DNA from: Beta vulgaris subsp. vulgaris
Lineage: Eukaryota > Streptophyta > Magnoliopsida > Caryophyllales > Amaranthaceae
Reading direction: 5' to 3'
DNA length: 64,000 bases
Assembly (NCBI RefSeq): GCF_026745355.1
Contig: NC_079209.1
Location: forward strand, 14,993,894 to 15,057,893
Of the stretch, positions 43,916 through 55,733 are shown in pieces; within the stretch, counting starts at the first letter, position 1; each line of letters opens with the position of its first letter. A program made the translations under genes and the position numbers. Below the pieces are notes generated by a model. It ran no database searches, was not told the origin of the DNA, and saw nothing but the letters and a program-made list of their open reading frames with translations.

Positions 43916-44993
43916 TCACCCTTGAATACTCAAGTTGAGATACAGCACTACCTCATTAGGCATTAATTTCTCACTAGGGTCCATTGGAGTTGACACAAAA
44001 GAGCAACCACTAACATCGAATTTCTTAAGAACCTTTTCGATGTAGTGAGATTGAGACAAACTCAATTTACCTTTGCTTCTTTTAATTCTAATTCCTAGAA
44101 TGACATCCGCCTCCCCCAAATCTTTCATTGAGAACTTAGACGATAGAAAAGATTTAGTCCATTCAACTTGGGATAAATCAGTTCCAAAAATTAGCATGTC
44201 ATCTACATATAAGCAAATCATCACACCATGACCATTGTCATCAAATTTGCTATATACACACTTGTCTGAATTGTTCAATTTGAATCCGTTAGACAACACT
44301 ACCTCATCAAATTTTTGATGCCATTGCTTAGGTGCTTGTTTTAGCCCATACAAAGATCTAATTAGTTTGCAAACTTTTGTTCTTGACCTTTGACAACAAA
44401 TCCAACCGGTTGTCTCATGTAAACCTCCTCATCTAATTCTCCATACAAGAACGCAGTCTTGACATCCATTTGATGGATCACAAGATTATGAATTGCTGCA
44501 AGAGCAATCAATAATCTTATAGTGGAGATTCGAGCTACAGGTGCATATGTATCGAAATAATCGATACCCGGCTTTTGAGAAAAGCCTTGTGCCACTAACC
44601 GGGCTTTGAACTTGTCAATAGTTCCATCGATTTTCATTTTCTTCTTGAAAATCCATTTGCACCCTATTGGTTTACATTTAGGAGGTAGGTCCGCTAAAAC
44701 CCATGTGTTATTCCCCATGATTGAGTCCATTTCATCATCAATAGCTTCTTCCAAAATGAAGCATCTTGAGATTGCATGGCCTCATCATATGTTAAAGGAT
44801 CCCCTTCCACGTTATAGACATATGAAAATTTAGTTAAAACACTATCTCTTGATCCTTCAACCAAATATACATGAAAATCCGGGCCAAAAGATTTCTCTTT
44901 CCTAACCCGTTTACTTCTCCTTGGTTGAGTTGATGTAGATGCAACATTTTCATCTAGAATTTGTTCATCTAACTCATGATCATATTTGATCAA
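43916..44993 (-). pseudogene. copia reverse transcriptase
   Basis: Pieces in three frames. The RT start region has NTWVLADLPPKCKPIGCKWI, then FKARLVAQGFSQKPGIDY and HQMDVKTAFLYGELDEEVYM. 43916-44353 has MYGLKQAPKQWHQKFDE and the catalytic LYVDDMLIFG. All three catalytic Asp positions are readable, but frameshifts near 44360 and 44720 split the enzyme. Confidence 0.92.
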
Positions 44994-45114
44994 TCTCTTG
45001 AATTTCGGTACTTGGAGTTATATCCTTTGGTCTAGGAACCGATGAATATCTTTTTCATCAAAAATTGCATCTCTTGACTCCACAATAGTGTGAACCGACC
45101 AAAAGTCTTTTGTT

Positions 45115-45928
45115 CTATAACATAGAACCTATAGGATTTGCTATGACAGCATATCCTATAAAGATGCATTCAACTCCTATTTCACCTAACTTTTTCCGTT
45201 TAGGTTCCGGCACTTTCACTATTGCCCTACATCCCCAAACTCTAATGTAACTTAGATTTGGTTTTTTTTTGTACCATAATTCATAAGGGGTTACTTTGTT
45301 CTTTTTCATAGGAACACGATTCAAGATGTAACAAGCGGTTAAAACCGCTTCACCCCAAAAACCATCACTCAAACCCGAGTAGGATAACATAGAATTTACC
45401 ATTTCTTGTAAAGTTCTATTTTTTCTTTCCCTAACCATTTTGTTGTGGTGTATAAGCCGCGGTTGTTTCATGTATTATTCCTAAAGCTTGGAAATAACTA
45501 GGATTATGAAATTCACCACCTCTATCGGTTCTAAACCGTTTAACCTTGTCACTTAGTTGCAATTCTACTTCATTTTTATAGATCTCAAATTTTTCTAGGG
45601 CTTCATCTTTAGTAGACAATAAATATACATAACAAAATCGTGAATGATCATCAATAAATGTTATTATATATTTTTTGTTTCCTAAAGAAGGTGTACTATG
45701 AAAATCACAAAGATCACTATGTACTAAATCAAGCAATTTAGTATCTCTTTCCACATTATTAGGGAAAGAACACCTAGTTATTTTGGTAAGCATGCATGTT
45801 CTACACTTCTCAATACTTGGATCAAAAGCAGGAATTAAATCATCCTTAGCCATAGAATATAATTTTCTATAATTAACATGACCAAGTCTTAAATGCCAAA
45901 GAGAAGAATTATCATTAATAACACACAC
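45115..45928 (-). pseudogene. copia integrase
   Basis: Zinc domain HLRLGH...CRTCMLTK (HHCC). The core has LVHSDLCD (first Asp), RTDRGGEF (second Asp) and the AYTPQQNG/VRERKNRTL region with the catalytic Glu. A frameshift falls between PQQNG and VRERKN. The C-terminal part includes FWGEAVLTACYILNRVP and RVWGCRAIVKVP. It would insert element DNA into the chromosome. Confidence 0.9.
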
Positions 45929-46006
45929 ATTGTTACTAAAGCATTTGAAATGCTGAGTTTAAACATACCATTACACAAATAACCAAGTCCAACAAACAAA
46001 CCACCC

Positions 46007-46367
46007 TTAGATAATAAAATTGTCCGACTCAAAAACCATTTTAAAACCTATTCGATTCAAGATAGCTCCTGACACTAGATTACGCCTAAGTTCCGGAGCA
46101 AATACAACATCTCTTAACACTAGAGATTTGCCGGAACTAAAGACCAACTCTACTTGTCCTACCAAGAACTTGAGCTGTAGAGTCATTTCCCATGTATAGA
46201 ACTTCTCCATTGTCCACCTCCTTGAAGGTTTTGAATGAAGACCGCTCCTTGCACACATGCCTTGAAGCTCCTGAATCGATATACCATGAACAATCATCCT
46301 GTACACAAAAGATTTCAGAAATCATACACATATAATTCAAACTTGAATTACATGAAAGTTGTGACAA
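46007..46367 (-). pseudogene. copia aspartic protease
   Basis: WYIDSGASRHVCKERSSF carries the DSGA active-site motif with the H-C pair usual in plant copia. The second part (SGKSLVLRDVVFAPELRRNL) is in another frame. It would cleave the polyprotein. Confidence 0.88.
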
Positions 46368-47248
46368 GTACCTTGTTTGGCTTGGGATTGGCTAGACTCG
46401 CCTTTCCCTCCACCTTGCTCATTCTTTTTGTTCATTCTCTCTTCCAAGGAAGCAATCCTTTTGAAGTGTCCGGGCTTGCCACACTCCCAACAACCACGTT
46501 GTTGAACAACCTCCACCATTCTTAGGCTTCTTAAAGTTGTTGCCTTTGGTGAAATTATTAGCCCTCTTCTTAGGATTTGAGTCTTTGAACTTTCCATCCT
46601 CCACCATGTTAATGGTAGAAGAATTAGGATTTACCTCCTTTTGTCCATCTTGAACCCGAATGCCCTCTTCAATCCGAAGATGAGCACCCAATTGTTCCAC
46701 ATTTATATCATCTTTCCTATGTTTAAGAGTATTTCTAACATCCTTCCACTTGGTGGTAATTTGTCAATTATTGAAGATACAATAAATGTCTCATCCATAC
46801 TAATATTGTGTTGTTTAAAACTTCCTAAAATCCTTTGAATTTCATGAAATTGTTCCATCACAGGCCTAGATTCATTCATCTTAAAGTTATTAAAATTACT
46901 AACTAAGAACTTCTTATGAGATGCATCTTCGGCCATGTATTTTGACTCAAGGTCATCCCAAAGCATTTTAGCGGATTCATAGAATTGATAAACATCAAAT
47001 AAAGTATCAGACATACCGTTTAAAATGTGACCACGACATATATAATCATCGTTCTCCCACTTGTTCCTTCTCCATGAAGCCTCCAAAGTTTCATCTTCCA
47101 CAAACTCGGGTTTTGGAGTACTCAAAACATATGCCACCGAAAGAGAAGTGAGAAGAAAATGCATCTTATTTTGCCATCTACGGAAACCCACACCCTCAAA
47201 CTTGTCAAGTTTCTGAAAATTCGAATTCATTTCACGTACCGTAGCCAT
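46337..47248 (-). pseudogene. copia gag with CCHC zinc knuckle
   Basis: It starts at ATG 47248 (MATVREMNSNFQKLDKFEG), 24 bp inside the 5' LTR border. Capsid-type region: FRRWQNKMHFLL near residue 25, LWDDLESKYM near 105 and FKMNESRPVMEQF near 130. The frame breaks near 46703. The nucleocapsid follows in two other frames with CWECGKPGHF, and its last Cys (KDC) in a shifted frame. It would form the particle that packages element RNA in the cytoplasm. Confidence 0.88.
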
Positions 47249-47271
47249 CTTCAAGAATATTGCTTTTGGAT

Positions 47272-48036
47272 TGTTAGAAATCGGTAAAGGGTGAAGAAGA
47301 TGATTAATTGATGAACTTAGAATCTTCTAGGCGTGTTGGGACACTTTCCCAAAAGCAATATTCCTACCCCACACTGAGCACGGGTTGCAAGGAATTCACT
47401 TCCGAGATACAAAGAAGAACAACAAATATCACGCTCGTTATGAGATTTGTCAAAATGAGTGAAAGGAAGAAAACTTTGTAATGATGATGAACTTTTGATT
47501 TAATTCTTATGCAAGAGAGAGAATCTGATTTTTCATAACATCCTTCATCATATGAGAATACTCATATATATACTAATGCTTAATAGTTTCTGAAAACCGA
47601 AACCATACAATGACTAACCGTCATTATCCACGAAGCCATGCTAAACCGCAGAAAAACAGATGCAAATAGCGAGCCGCGAAGCAGCGTCGCGAATCGCGAC
47701 TGGGCACCGTCGCGAGGTGCGACCATCATTCTGCCTCCTCGTTTATTCTACTTGGCGAGTGCACAGCTCCGCGAGGTGCGAGCTGGCTCGCGAGTCTCGA
47801 GCACCTCTCTGCCTCCTCGCCTGTGTTTGTGCGTGAGAGAGTGTTGAGTGCTGCGAGGCTATTGCTTGTGTAGCTTGTTATAACTACAACACACTCCGAG
47901 GCTTGCAAGCAAATGTCATTGCTCTTCATAACCAAGCATAGTATTACATACATCGATTCAAGCAACACCACCATAGCCAAGTAACTTGAAACAACGTATC
48001 ATGAAATAAACTAACTTATACTCTAAATCTTCAACA
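47272..48036 (-). repeat. 5' LTR of the copia element
   Basis: 765 bp, TG...CA. Compared with the 3' LTR it lacks about 19 bp near 47724 and has about 26 extra bp near 47768-47795. Both differences fall in the TCGCGAG-rich block. Confidence 0.94.
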
Positions 48037-48041
48037 TTTAC

Positions 48042-48570
48042 CACATTAGCAAAGATAATGTGTGGTGTGGCACTATAAATCTATGAAAAAAAAAATGTTT
48101 CATTACCATGAGCATTAGCACAAAACTTTATTTACAAATTGCAAACATAAATTCATCATCACATTTTATACACGAATGTAATCGGCAATTGACGCTTTCT
48201 GATCCGCTTTTTTTTATAGGCTTTTGTTTTTTCATGTCTTCAACTGCATAAAAAAATAAAATTCTAATAATTTAATTGATAATGATGGCAAGAAAAATAT
48301 TCATAATCTTTCTACCTAGAGGAAAATTCTGATTGGTGTATTATATTTTTGCAATAGTTTTTGGGGGTTTTTTTACTCAAGTGATAGTTATTTTGAATCA
48401 AGTAAACAATTTGCAAACAACCACTTATCTTTACAAACAACTAAAATTAATTGATAACTAAAACAATCAATTCAAACAACGAATACTATCAAATGAGGAA
48501 ACAACTGAAGTGAATTATAGTCAACAACCAAAAAAATTGATTGCCAAACAATGCTTAATAAAACCCTCGA
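48042..48570. other. no recognised feature
   Basis: AT-rich; I looked for the next terpene synthase exon here and did not find it. Confidence 0.4.
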
Positions 48571-48573
48571 TTA

Positions 48574-48962
48574 AGGATATGTTTGACAATACTGGATGAA
48601 ATGGAGTTGAAACCGTAAGGTGGTTGAAATTGATTAGGTAGCAGTTGAAATTGTTAAAGTGCTGAAACTGATAAGCTAGCTGATTACATAACCTGTTTGG
48701 TAAAATTATTTATGACAGCAGTTGAAATATCTTTTTAGGCTTAAGAAGATAGAAAGGAAATATCGTTTTAGGCCTAAAAAGATAAAAAGAAAAAAAAAAT
48801 TAACACCAGATCTCGGACGCTATATTTTACTCCAACTCAATTTCAGTCAAATTTTGGATTTAAATTTTATTTAAGTTCCTCCATCAAATACCACTAATCA
48901 TATAAAGTGACTTGAAATTGTAGCACCATATCATTTAAGTAACCTGCTTCCCCAAACAGAGC
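48574..48962. mobile_element. Tourist-like MITE
   Basis: TTA flanks both ends (48571-48573, 48963-48965). The ends AGGATATGTTTGAC and, inverted, GCTCTGTTTGGGG share the GTTTG core of Harbinger MITEs. 389 bp, non-coding. Confidence 0.65.
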
Positions 48963-49174
48963 TTAAGTCAAAGGGCTTTCTAATTTGGGCGGCTTAACTA
49001 TGGAATGTCCTACCAATGAATATACATTACGGGCCCTAAGTGTATAAGTTAATGTATAATACTCCATTAGTTCCTATTAATTCAATCTGTTTTTTTTTTA
49101 TTGAGATGTTTCAAAAAGTTCTTTCAATAAAGAATATTAATACTTTATTTGGACATCTATAAGTAAATGAGAAA

Positions 49175-50546
49175 CACTAGTAGAATAATTGCTTATTGTT
49201 GCGGTAATATTGCTGCGGTTATACCCATACGCAGCAATATATCAAGCAAAAAAGAAAAGAAAAATATAAAATAGGCATATTGCTGCGATTTCGACCAAAA
49301 ACCGCAGCAATATAGTTTCGCGGATAACTTTTGAAAAAGTTTGACTATTTGACCAAGACATATTGCTGCAGTTTCTGACAAAAAGCGCAACAATATATTA
49401 AAATACTATAAAAAAATATAATATTTTAATATATTGCTGTGGTTTTTGCCAAAATCGCAGCAATATGTCCTTGGTATATATTTAAAATTACAATGGTTAG
49501 ATTGAGCGCGGTTTCATTCTCCTCTCACGCCTCTTAATTCTCTCATCCTCACTCACCTCTCTCATCCTCCCAAACTCATTCTCGCTGACCTTCTCACAAT
49601 CTCACCTTCTTACTTCACTCACCTTCTCGTTCGCACCTCACAATCGCCTGCACGCCGTTCGCCTGCGGTCTTCACGGTCTTCACGTCGTCGTCGTCGCTC
49701 GCAGTTCGCCTACTCGTCGGCGTCTTCAAAAAGTCGGCGCCTCGTTCATCTTCTCGTCGGCGTTGACTCGTCTTCTCGCAAATCGTCGTCGCCAGCAGAC
49801 CTCATAACTCGCCGTCGCCAGCAGACCTCATCAGTCGCCGTCGCCGTCGCCGTCGCCGTCCTTCACAGTCCGAAACCTCGCCGTCGACCTTGCTGTCGCT
49901 CACAGCTCGAGACCTCGCCGCTTGCTTTGTTTAGATCTGATGTTTTTTTTTCCTTTTTTTTCATTTTTATTTAGGTCAGATGTTTAAATCTTGTGTTTTT
50001 CCTTTTTTTTAATAAATTATGTTAAGGTCAATGTTCAGATTTTAGTTTCACATTGGTTTTTGATGCTGTTTCGTTTTTTTTGATTTAGTTTGGTTATTTA
50101 TGCCGATTCATTTTTTAGATCTGGTTTGGTTAGAGTTTCTTTTGCCTATGAAGCTCCATTTTTTTATGTTGGTTTCGTCTGAAATATTTACTGTTTTCTT
50201 TTCTTGATTTTTTTAATTTTTAAGAATTTTTTTTTACATGTTTAGTGCCTATTGCTGCGGTTTTTAGGACAAACCGCAGAATATACTTAATTTTTAATTA
50301 TAAAACATAGTATATTGCTGCGGTTTGTCCTAAAAACCGCAAAAATATATTGATTTTTTTAAATATAAAATAAATATATTGTTGCGGGTTTCGCTAGAAA
50401 CCGCAGTAATATGTTAAGATATTGTCGCGATTAAAAACTGCAGCAATATAATTATTACCTATTGCTGCCCCCTTAATTGTTGCGCGCCCAAACCGCAGCA
50501 ACAAGCCACTTTTTGACCGCAGCAATAAGCATTTATTCTACTAGTG
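49175..50546. mobile_element. non-autonomous CACTA element, TSD AAA
   Basis: The ends CACTAGTAGAATAATTGCTT and, inverted, CACTAGTAGAATAAATGCTT are flanked by AAA (49172-49174, 50547-50549). Dense subterminal repeats of ATTGCTGCGGTTT and its inverse occur at 49195-49470 and 50250-50520, as expected for transposase binding in CACTA elements. There is no transposase. The centre (49500-49960) is GC-rich and unlike the rest of the element, so it may be captured host DNA. Confidence 0.92.
49500..49960. other. GC-rich insert in the CACTA element, possible captured gene fragment
   Basis: A CT-rich leader (49515-49640) passes into CGTCGTCGTCG- and GCCGTC-rich DNA (49650-49920), then TTTGTTTAGATCTGATG and T-rich DNA like the first intron of a plant gene. 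No protein was recognised in any frame. Confidence 0.5.
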
Positions 50547-50810
50547 AAATTTCTAAAGATGAGAGAGAAAGTGAAATTAATGCAAATAGACAAAACAATC
50601 AATTTTATAAATTTACAATATGACAAATAATAACACAACTAACACATACATGGTCCATAGTATTTAAATAAAAGAGTCTAACACTAGTAACAAAGAATAT
50701 ATGTATAGTACAATACTAAGTTAGATTAGAGCGTTCATGGCTTCATGCTCATATATCGAGCACGACCAAATTATTATAGATAACTCGTTTGTAAATCATC
50801 AATTCATCCC

Positions 50811-51300
50811 TGTTTGGGCTCAACAAATGACGAGCACAATAATTTGATAAAGTCATCATAGTCACTAGACATGTGGCAATTGTGGTACCACCCACGAGTT
50901 GACCTAAATCCAGGTGTCTAGGGATGCACAAATTAAAAGGGTCGAAAATAGTTGCCTCAAAAAGGCAATATATAAGCATTTATCCCAAGAAAGGCCCATA
51001 TTATCAAAGTTATCTATCTGGAAATTTTCAACAGTATAAATAACACCAGTCTCATCAATGAACAAGTATTCAATCCCAACCTACCAAAAGCTAGAGCTTA
51101 TCTCTCAACTTTGATCTCTGTCTCTACCTTAATCACATCAAACATGAGCGTGGGAGGGGCGATCCCGAATCAATATCCGGGGTAGTCTAACCTTGTTTTG
51201 CAGGATTCTGGTATACGGTCAACAAGCTCCGACGAACATTCTTGGGGCAAACTCTAATCCTCATCTATCAAATCTTCAATTTCTTAATTAGACAGAAACA
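50811..51300 (+). repeat. 5' LTR of the gypsy element
   Basis: 490 bp, TGTTTGGGCTC...GACAGAAACA. It includes TATATAAGC near 50969. Confidence 0.85.
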
Positions 51301-51302
51301 AT

Positions 51303-51322
51303 TTGGATCCGCCTATAGGGAA
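51303..51322 (+). promoter_or_regulatory. degenerate primer-binding region of the gypsy element
   Basis: TTGGATCCGCCTATAGGGAA follows the 5' LTR closely and resembles the TTGGCGCC...GTGGGGAA primer region of plant Tat-type elements, with several substitutions. Confidence 0.5.
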
Positions 51323-51713
51323 GTTACAAACGAAGTCTCTTCGCCATCACTCAGTATGATTCACTTCATTGTCACTCAACAATGGCCCCAACCAAGAACA
51401 CTCGCTTCAGAACCCAACAATTAGCACAAGATTAGAGGTTTGGACAAGCTTAGTGATCCAGATGAGAACCTTCACCTCCTCCCCATCGAACCCCTACCAT
51501 ACATACAATAGATCCCGAGGGAGTATAGTCCGATGAGAATCGGCTTGTGCCATCACATCAATTGCAACAAGCCAACCCCAACCCTTATTCGTAACGCATA
51601 TCACTTTGATAGGTGCTCAGGTCCAACAGACCCTGCAACGTAGCATAATGGACATGGTTGCAACCTTACAACAAAGACGCGCACGCGCACATTTAAACCC
51701 CTAGAAGCAGGCC

Positions 51714-52900
51714 TTGCTGCCCTTACTAAGGGAAGAGAACACCCCTGACTATGTCCACGGTCAGCCTAGCCGGCAACGATCTGCAGCGAGGGAGCACAAC
51801 CAACACGATCTGCAAAGATGTTGGCAGGGAGAAAAGGAGTGCCATCTGCCTAGGGGGAGATCGGCTCAGCACGGGGAAGATACCCATGTTTCTAAATCAC
51901 CAAGAGGCGATGTCGGACAAAAGCCCAATGACACTCAACATTTCCTCAATGAAAAGCGCCTCATCAAGGGGTACGATGTCCTTAACAAGAAAGCCGCTCA
52001 GAGGGAAGGGCATGGTGACTCAGCCCAATCAAGACTCCCTCGGATCAATAGTTTAGCTCTCAAATTCATGGTCCTATTCAACCAAGCAATCATGGAAGCA
52101 CTCAGTCCAAGAAAGATTAAAACACCCACCATTGAACCATTTTTGGGCCTAACCGACCCGGATAATCACATGCCCACATACAAAGCTCAGATGAGCATTC
52201 AGATATGCTGATAAAATACTTGGTGTCACTTGTTTCCCACAAAATTGAAGGGCCTAGCGCTGAACTGGTTCCAAGAACTCCCTTCCGAAAATATCACTGA
52301 TTTTTCTGTACTAAAGGACCTATTCACCCATCAGTTTGTTGTAGGAAAGAGGTAGAGAAAGACAAGCCTTCAACGATAAGTCACTGAAAGTTTCATATTT
52401 GCAAGATGTGGTAACAATCGCTTTCTAATGTCTGGACTCCAATTCGGTCAGTTGAGATGGTCCTTGGCTTAAAACGAATTGAAAAACTTCTCTGTAGCAA
52501 TGAGTAGGGCCCAAAAGTTCATCCAACTGACGGACATATGTCGCCACTCGAACGATGGTAGTAAGAAGAAGAAAAAAAGAAGGGAATCATAAGGATAAGT
52601 TCATGCTCCCCCGCCCACACTCCATCAGAACTTCATCCGCACAGAGAGACAGAAGTTAGTGGTGCGAGTACTAGAAGGAGTGAGGGAACACCACCAAAGA
52701 TTGTCGGGAGCTGACGAAATCCCTTGATAACTTGGCGGATCAGGGAAAGTTGAACCGCTACCTCAAACACTCGAGTGAGAAAAAGGGCAAACCAGAAGGT
52801 GGGTCAGTCGAACATTGGGGATACAGAAAGCTTCATCGGGGTCATAGCAAGTGTCTTTACGTTGGGAGGCCTAACTGGCCGATCTTGTGAAGCCCACCTA
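51714..52900 (+). pseudogene. gypsy gag remnant
   Basis: Readable as gag from the LSPRKIKTPTIEPFLGLTD-type start of the capsid domain (about 52105-52165), the usual IPxFDGxxDP position. After a stop at 52209 come KGLALNWFQELPSENITDF near 52250 and LKDLFTHQFVV near 52312. Later frames contain NNGS-type and Lys-rich stretches with many stops. The N-terminal part is polar with no recognised domain. Confidence 0.7.
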
Positions 52901-52933
52901 TAGAGTCTCAAGCATCAAGTGCTTAACGTCAAC

Positions 52934-53562
52934 TAGGGATGAAAGTTTGGTGTAAGGTTCGGATTTGGGGTTAATCCAATCCGATTCGAAAAAAAAATTT
53001 GGATTTCAATTTTTCAATTCGAATCCAAATCAATCACACTTTGAATATGATCCAATACAATCGGAATTTTCAAATTTTAGATTTCAAATTCTATTTTTTT
53101 TTTTAAAATAAATCAGGCGCGACAAGCCGACAACAACTGCTCAATAGATTTACACTAGAAAATTCATAACTTATTACAAACCCCACTGTCTAGTAATAAA
53201 CTAATAACAAACCCATAGGCCAAAATTGATTACATCATAACGTAACAAAATTCATGAGGTTTGGTCCACAACACACAACAGGTTCAATTCGACCACCAAG
53301 AATACAACAATAACACTTATGCACTGGTTTTTTTTAAAAAATAAATCAGTTAAGCACATAATACAAAGCATACTAATATTTGCTTATATTGGATTTTTGG
53401 ATCCAATTAACCTTAATTTAATACGATGCGAAAATCTATTTTTTCAAAAAATCTCAATTCAATTCCAATCCGAACACAGTTCGAATTCGATCCGAATTAC
53501 TAATTCGGATTGGATTGGATTGGATTGAATTTCAGTTTCTATCCGAATAATTTTCACCCCTA
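52934..53562. mobile_element. hAT-type MITE inside the gypsy element
   Basis: The ends TAGGGATGAAAGTTTGG and, inverted, TAGGGGTGAAAATTATTCGG match the hAT-MITE style. The flanks ACGTCAAC (52926-52933) and ACGTACAC (53563-53570) match at 6 of 8, consistent with a decayed 8-bp TSD. The interior repeats GGATTGGATTGG and AATCCGAATT wording. 629 bp, non-coding. Confidence 0.75.
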
Positions 53563-53659
53563 ACGTACACCACCCCGACCCGACTTCCCTGTGATGAGAT
53601 TTGGGGAATCTAGTCAGATTCTCCACACGTCGCATCGCGATGCCCTAGTCATCTAGCTA

Positions 53660-53800
53660 AAGGTGTCCAACACAAAGGTGAAGAGAGTGCCGATAGATAG
53701 TGGGTCGTTGGTCGACATGATCACCATAGAGTGTCTCAAGAAATTAAGTACTATGATACGGATGTCATTCCCTTGAATCAGCCACTCATAGGTTTTAGGG
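53660..53800 (+). pseudogene. gypsy aspartic protease remnant
   Basis: VPIDSGSLVDMITIECLKKL reads from about 53688, with the DSGS active site (Asp codon 53696-53698) followed by a family-like ADILF-type stretch. Flanking codons contain stops. Confidence 0.7.
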
Positions 53801-54159
53801 GAAACTTAGTGCACTTAGTCGGATCTATAAAGCTACCCACTCGGATCGGGGAGAAAGGCAAGGGAAGAAGCCTACTGATCGACTTCTTTACAACGTTATA
53901 ATGGGGAGGCCAGCTATAAAAAAAGTCAAAGCTGCAATTCAAAACCGATGAGAGTAGGGTTAGAAACATTTAGAAAGATCAGCAAGTAGCAAGTAGCAAG
54001 GCAATGTTATGTCAAAAATCTCAAAAGCAAAGTCATTTGAGTACTCACTGTATACAAAAACGTCTTCGCTTATGAGGCCTCAAAAATGCCCGACCTAGAC
54101 CCCAAAATTATGTCCCATAAAACTAAACATCCAATAAGGGTTCAGGCCAATCGAGCAAA

Positions 54160-54960
54160 AGTTGAAACACCAGGGTCCCGAGCGGAACGCTGGAGTAGCA
54201 GTCGAGGTTAAGAAGTTGCTTGAGGCAAGCTTCATAGAAGAATGCCAGTACTTTGATTGGATGGCCAATGTGGTATTGGTAAAGAAGTCAAGCAAAGCAT
54301 GGAGGATGTGTATAGACTTCGCAGATATGAACAAGGCATGCCTATAAAATAACCATCCCCTACCCAAAATCAACACGCGGGTCGATTCAACTGTTGGGCA
54401 TGCTCTCTTAAGCTTTATGGATCCAAATGTTTCTATCATTAAATTTTGATGGCTCAACAAGATCGGTACATACCACCTTCGTCACAAACCAAAACGTGTA
54501 ATGCTATAAATTGATGCCATTTGGACTCAAGAATGCATGAGCTACATACCAGCGGAGAGTTAACAAACTCTTCAGTAACCAACTCGGTCAGAATATTGAA
54601 GTATATGTTGACAACATGATCGCAAAAAGCAAAGCTCAGGGGTATCAACCTTCAGACATATTAGAGACCCTTAGAACCTTGAGACTTAAGTGCGTCTTAT
54701 AAGGAAAGTGCCTCGGATTCCTGGTGGATGAGAGGGAGATTGAGGCCAGCCCAGACAAGATTAAGCCAATCATGGTTTGGTAGCTCTCGAACGCTTCCTC
54801 TCCTGGTCAGCCGACAAAAGCCTTCACTTCTTTAAGGCCCTCAAGAGGAAAGAGTTCACGTGGGACAAAAAAAGTAGAACAAGCCTTCACCTCCCTCAAA
54901 ACACACCTATCAACTCAACCTAAATTGATATCCCCCCTCCTAGGGGAAACATTGTTTATA
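54160..54960 (+). pseudogene. gypsy reverse transcriptase remnant
   Basis: The fingers/palm start reads VAVEVKKLLEASFIEECQY, then NVVLVKKSSKAWRMCIDFAD and MNKACL, the classic gypsy RT block 1-2. Later blocks survive only as short frameshifted pieces: MPFGLKNAxATYQR-like wording near 54510 and YVDNMIAKS near 54602, in place of YVDD. The copy is not functional. Confidence 0.8.
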
Positions 54961-55291
54961 TACTTGCCGTATCAAAATACACACTCAACGCCGTTCAAGT
55001 AGCCGAAAAAGAAGAAAAGCAGCACTTGACATGCCTTCTGAGGGGCGGAAGCTAAGTACAACGAAGTAGAAGAGATGTCTTTGCTCTTGTAATGGCGAGT
55101 CTGAAGCTAAAACCTTACTTCGAAGCTCACCAAGTTAAAGTCATCACTAGACAGGCGCTTAGTAAACTAACTCATAGCATAAATTAGTCCAGTCGGATGA
55201 TTGATTAGGCAGATTAGTTAGCCGACTTCGGGTTAGAATATGAACCCAAAAGGGCCATCAAAGCATAACCCATAGCATACTTCATAACAGA

Positions 55292-55706
55292 ATGCAACAT
55301 CAGGCCCCCAATCGACGAGCAATATGGTTGGGAATTACAGGTGGATGGATCATCCACCAAAACGGGGTGCGTAGTCGGGCTAGTAATCAAACCTCGATCG
55401 GAGAAAAAATTGAGTATGCCATAAAGTTCGAAATTGTGGGATCAAACAATGAGGCTGAGTATGAATACCTTATACTTGGTCTCCAACTCTGCATTTCTAG
55501 CTGGAGCCACATCTAATAAAGCTAAATCCGACTCACAACTCATAATGGGGCAAGTGTCGGGTGAGTGTGAGGCCAAAGAAGACAATATGAGGATGTACTT
55601 AGCCCAGACCCAAGAGTTCATCAAGCAGCTAGCTCAGTTCAGCATCACTCACATCCCTAGGTCAGAAAACGAACAAGCGGATGCACTGGCTCGGATGTCA
55701 AGCTGA
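55292..55706 (+). pseudogene. gypsy second RNase H domain
   Basis: The DGSST catalytic start (near 55343), the NNEAEYEYLILGLQL stretch and HIPRSENEQADALARMSS at the end are typical of the extra RNase H in Tat-type elements. A frameshift lies between DGSST and NNEAEYE. Confidence 0.85.
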
Positions 55707-55733
55707 GCAGAAGGAACTGCCCCTCGAAACATC

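Larger units (their letters stand above)
41983..48036 (-). mobile_element. complete Ty1/copia retrotransposon, TSD TTTAC
   Basis: A 6,054-bp element with LTRs 41983-42740 and 47272-48036 and exact TTTAC duplications (41978-41982, 48037-48041). Domain order on the minus strand is gag, protease, integrase, RT, RNase H, which defines copia. The LTRs differ at roughly a dozen single bases plus two small indels, so insertion is fairly recent on the copia scale. Many frameshifts split the coding region into at least ten pieces, so this copy is not autonomous. On the minus strand the tract TAAATGGGGGAGGAT before the 3' LTR is the polypurine tract. Confidence 0.96.

Noticed and set aside
48574..48962. 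Interior read as a remaining terpene synthase exon
   Set aside because: No conserved motif in any frame, and TTA-flanked inverted ends explain it as a MITE.
53319..53528. 69-codon plus-strand frame
   Set aside because: It lies inside the hAT MITE and reflects its GATTGG/AATCCG repeats.
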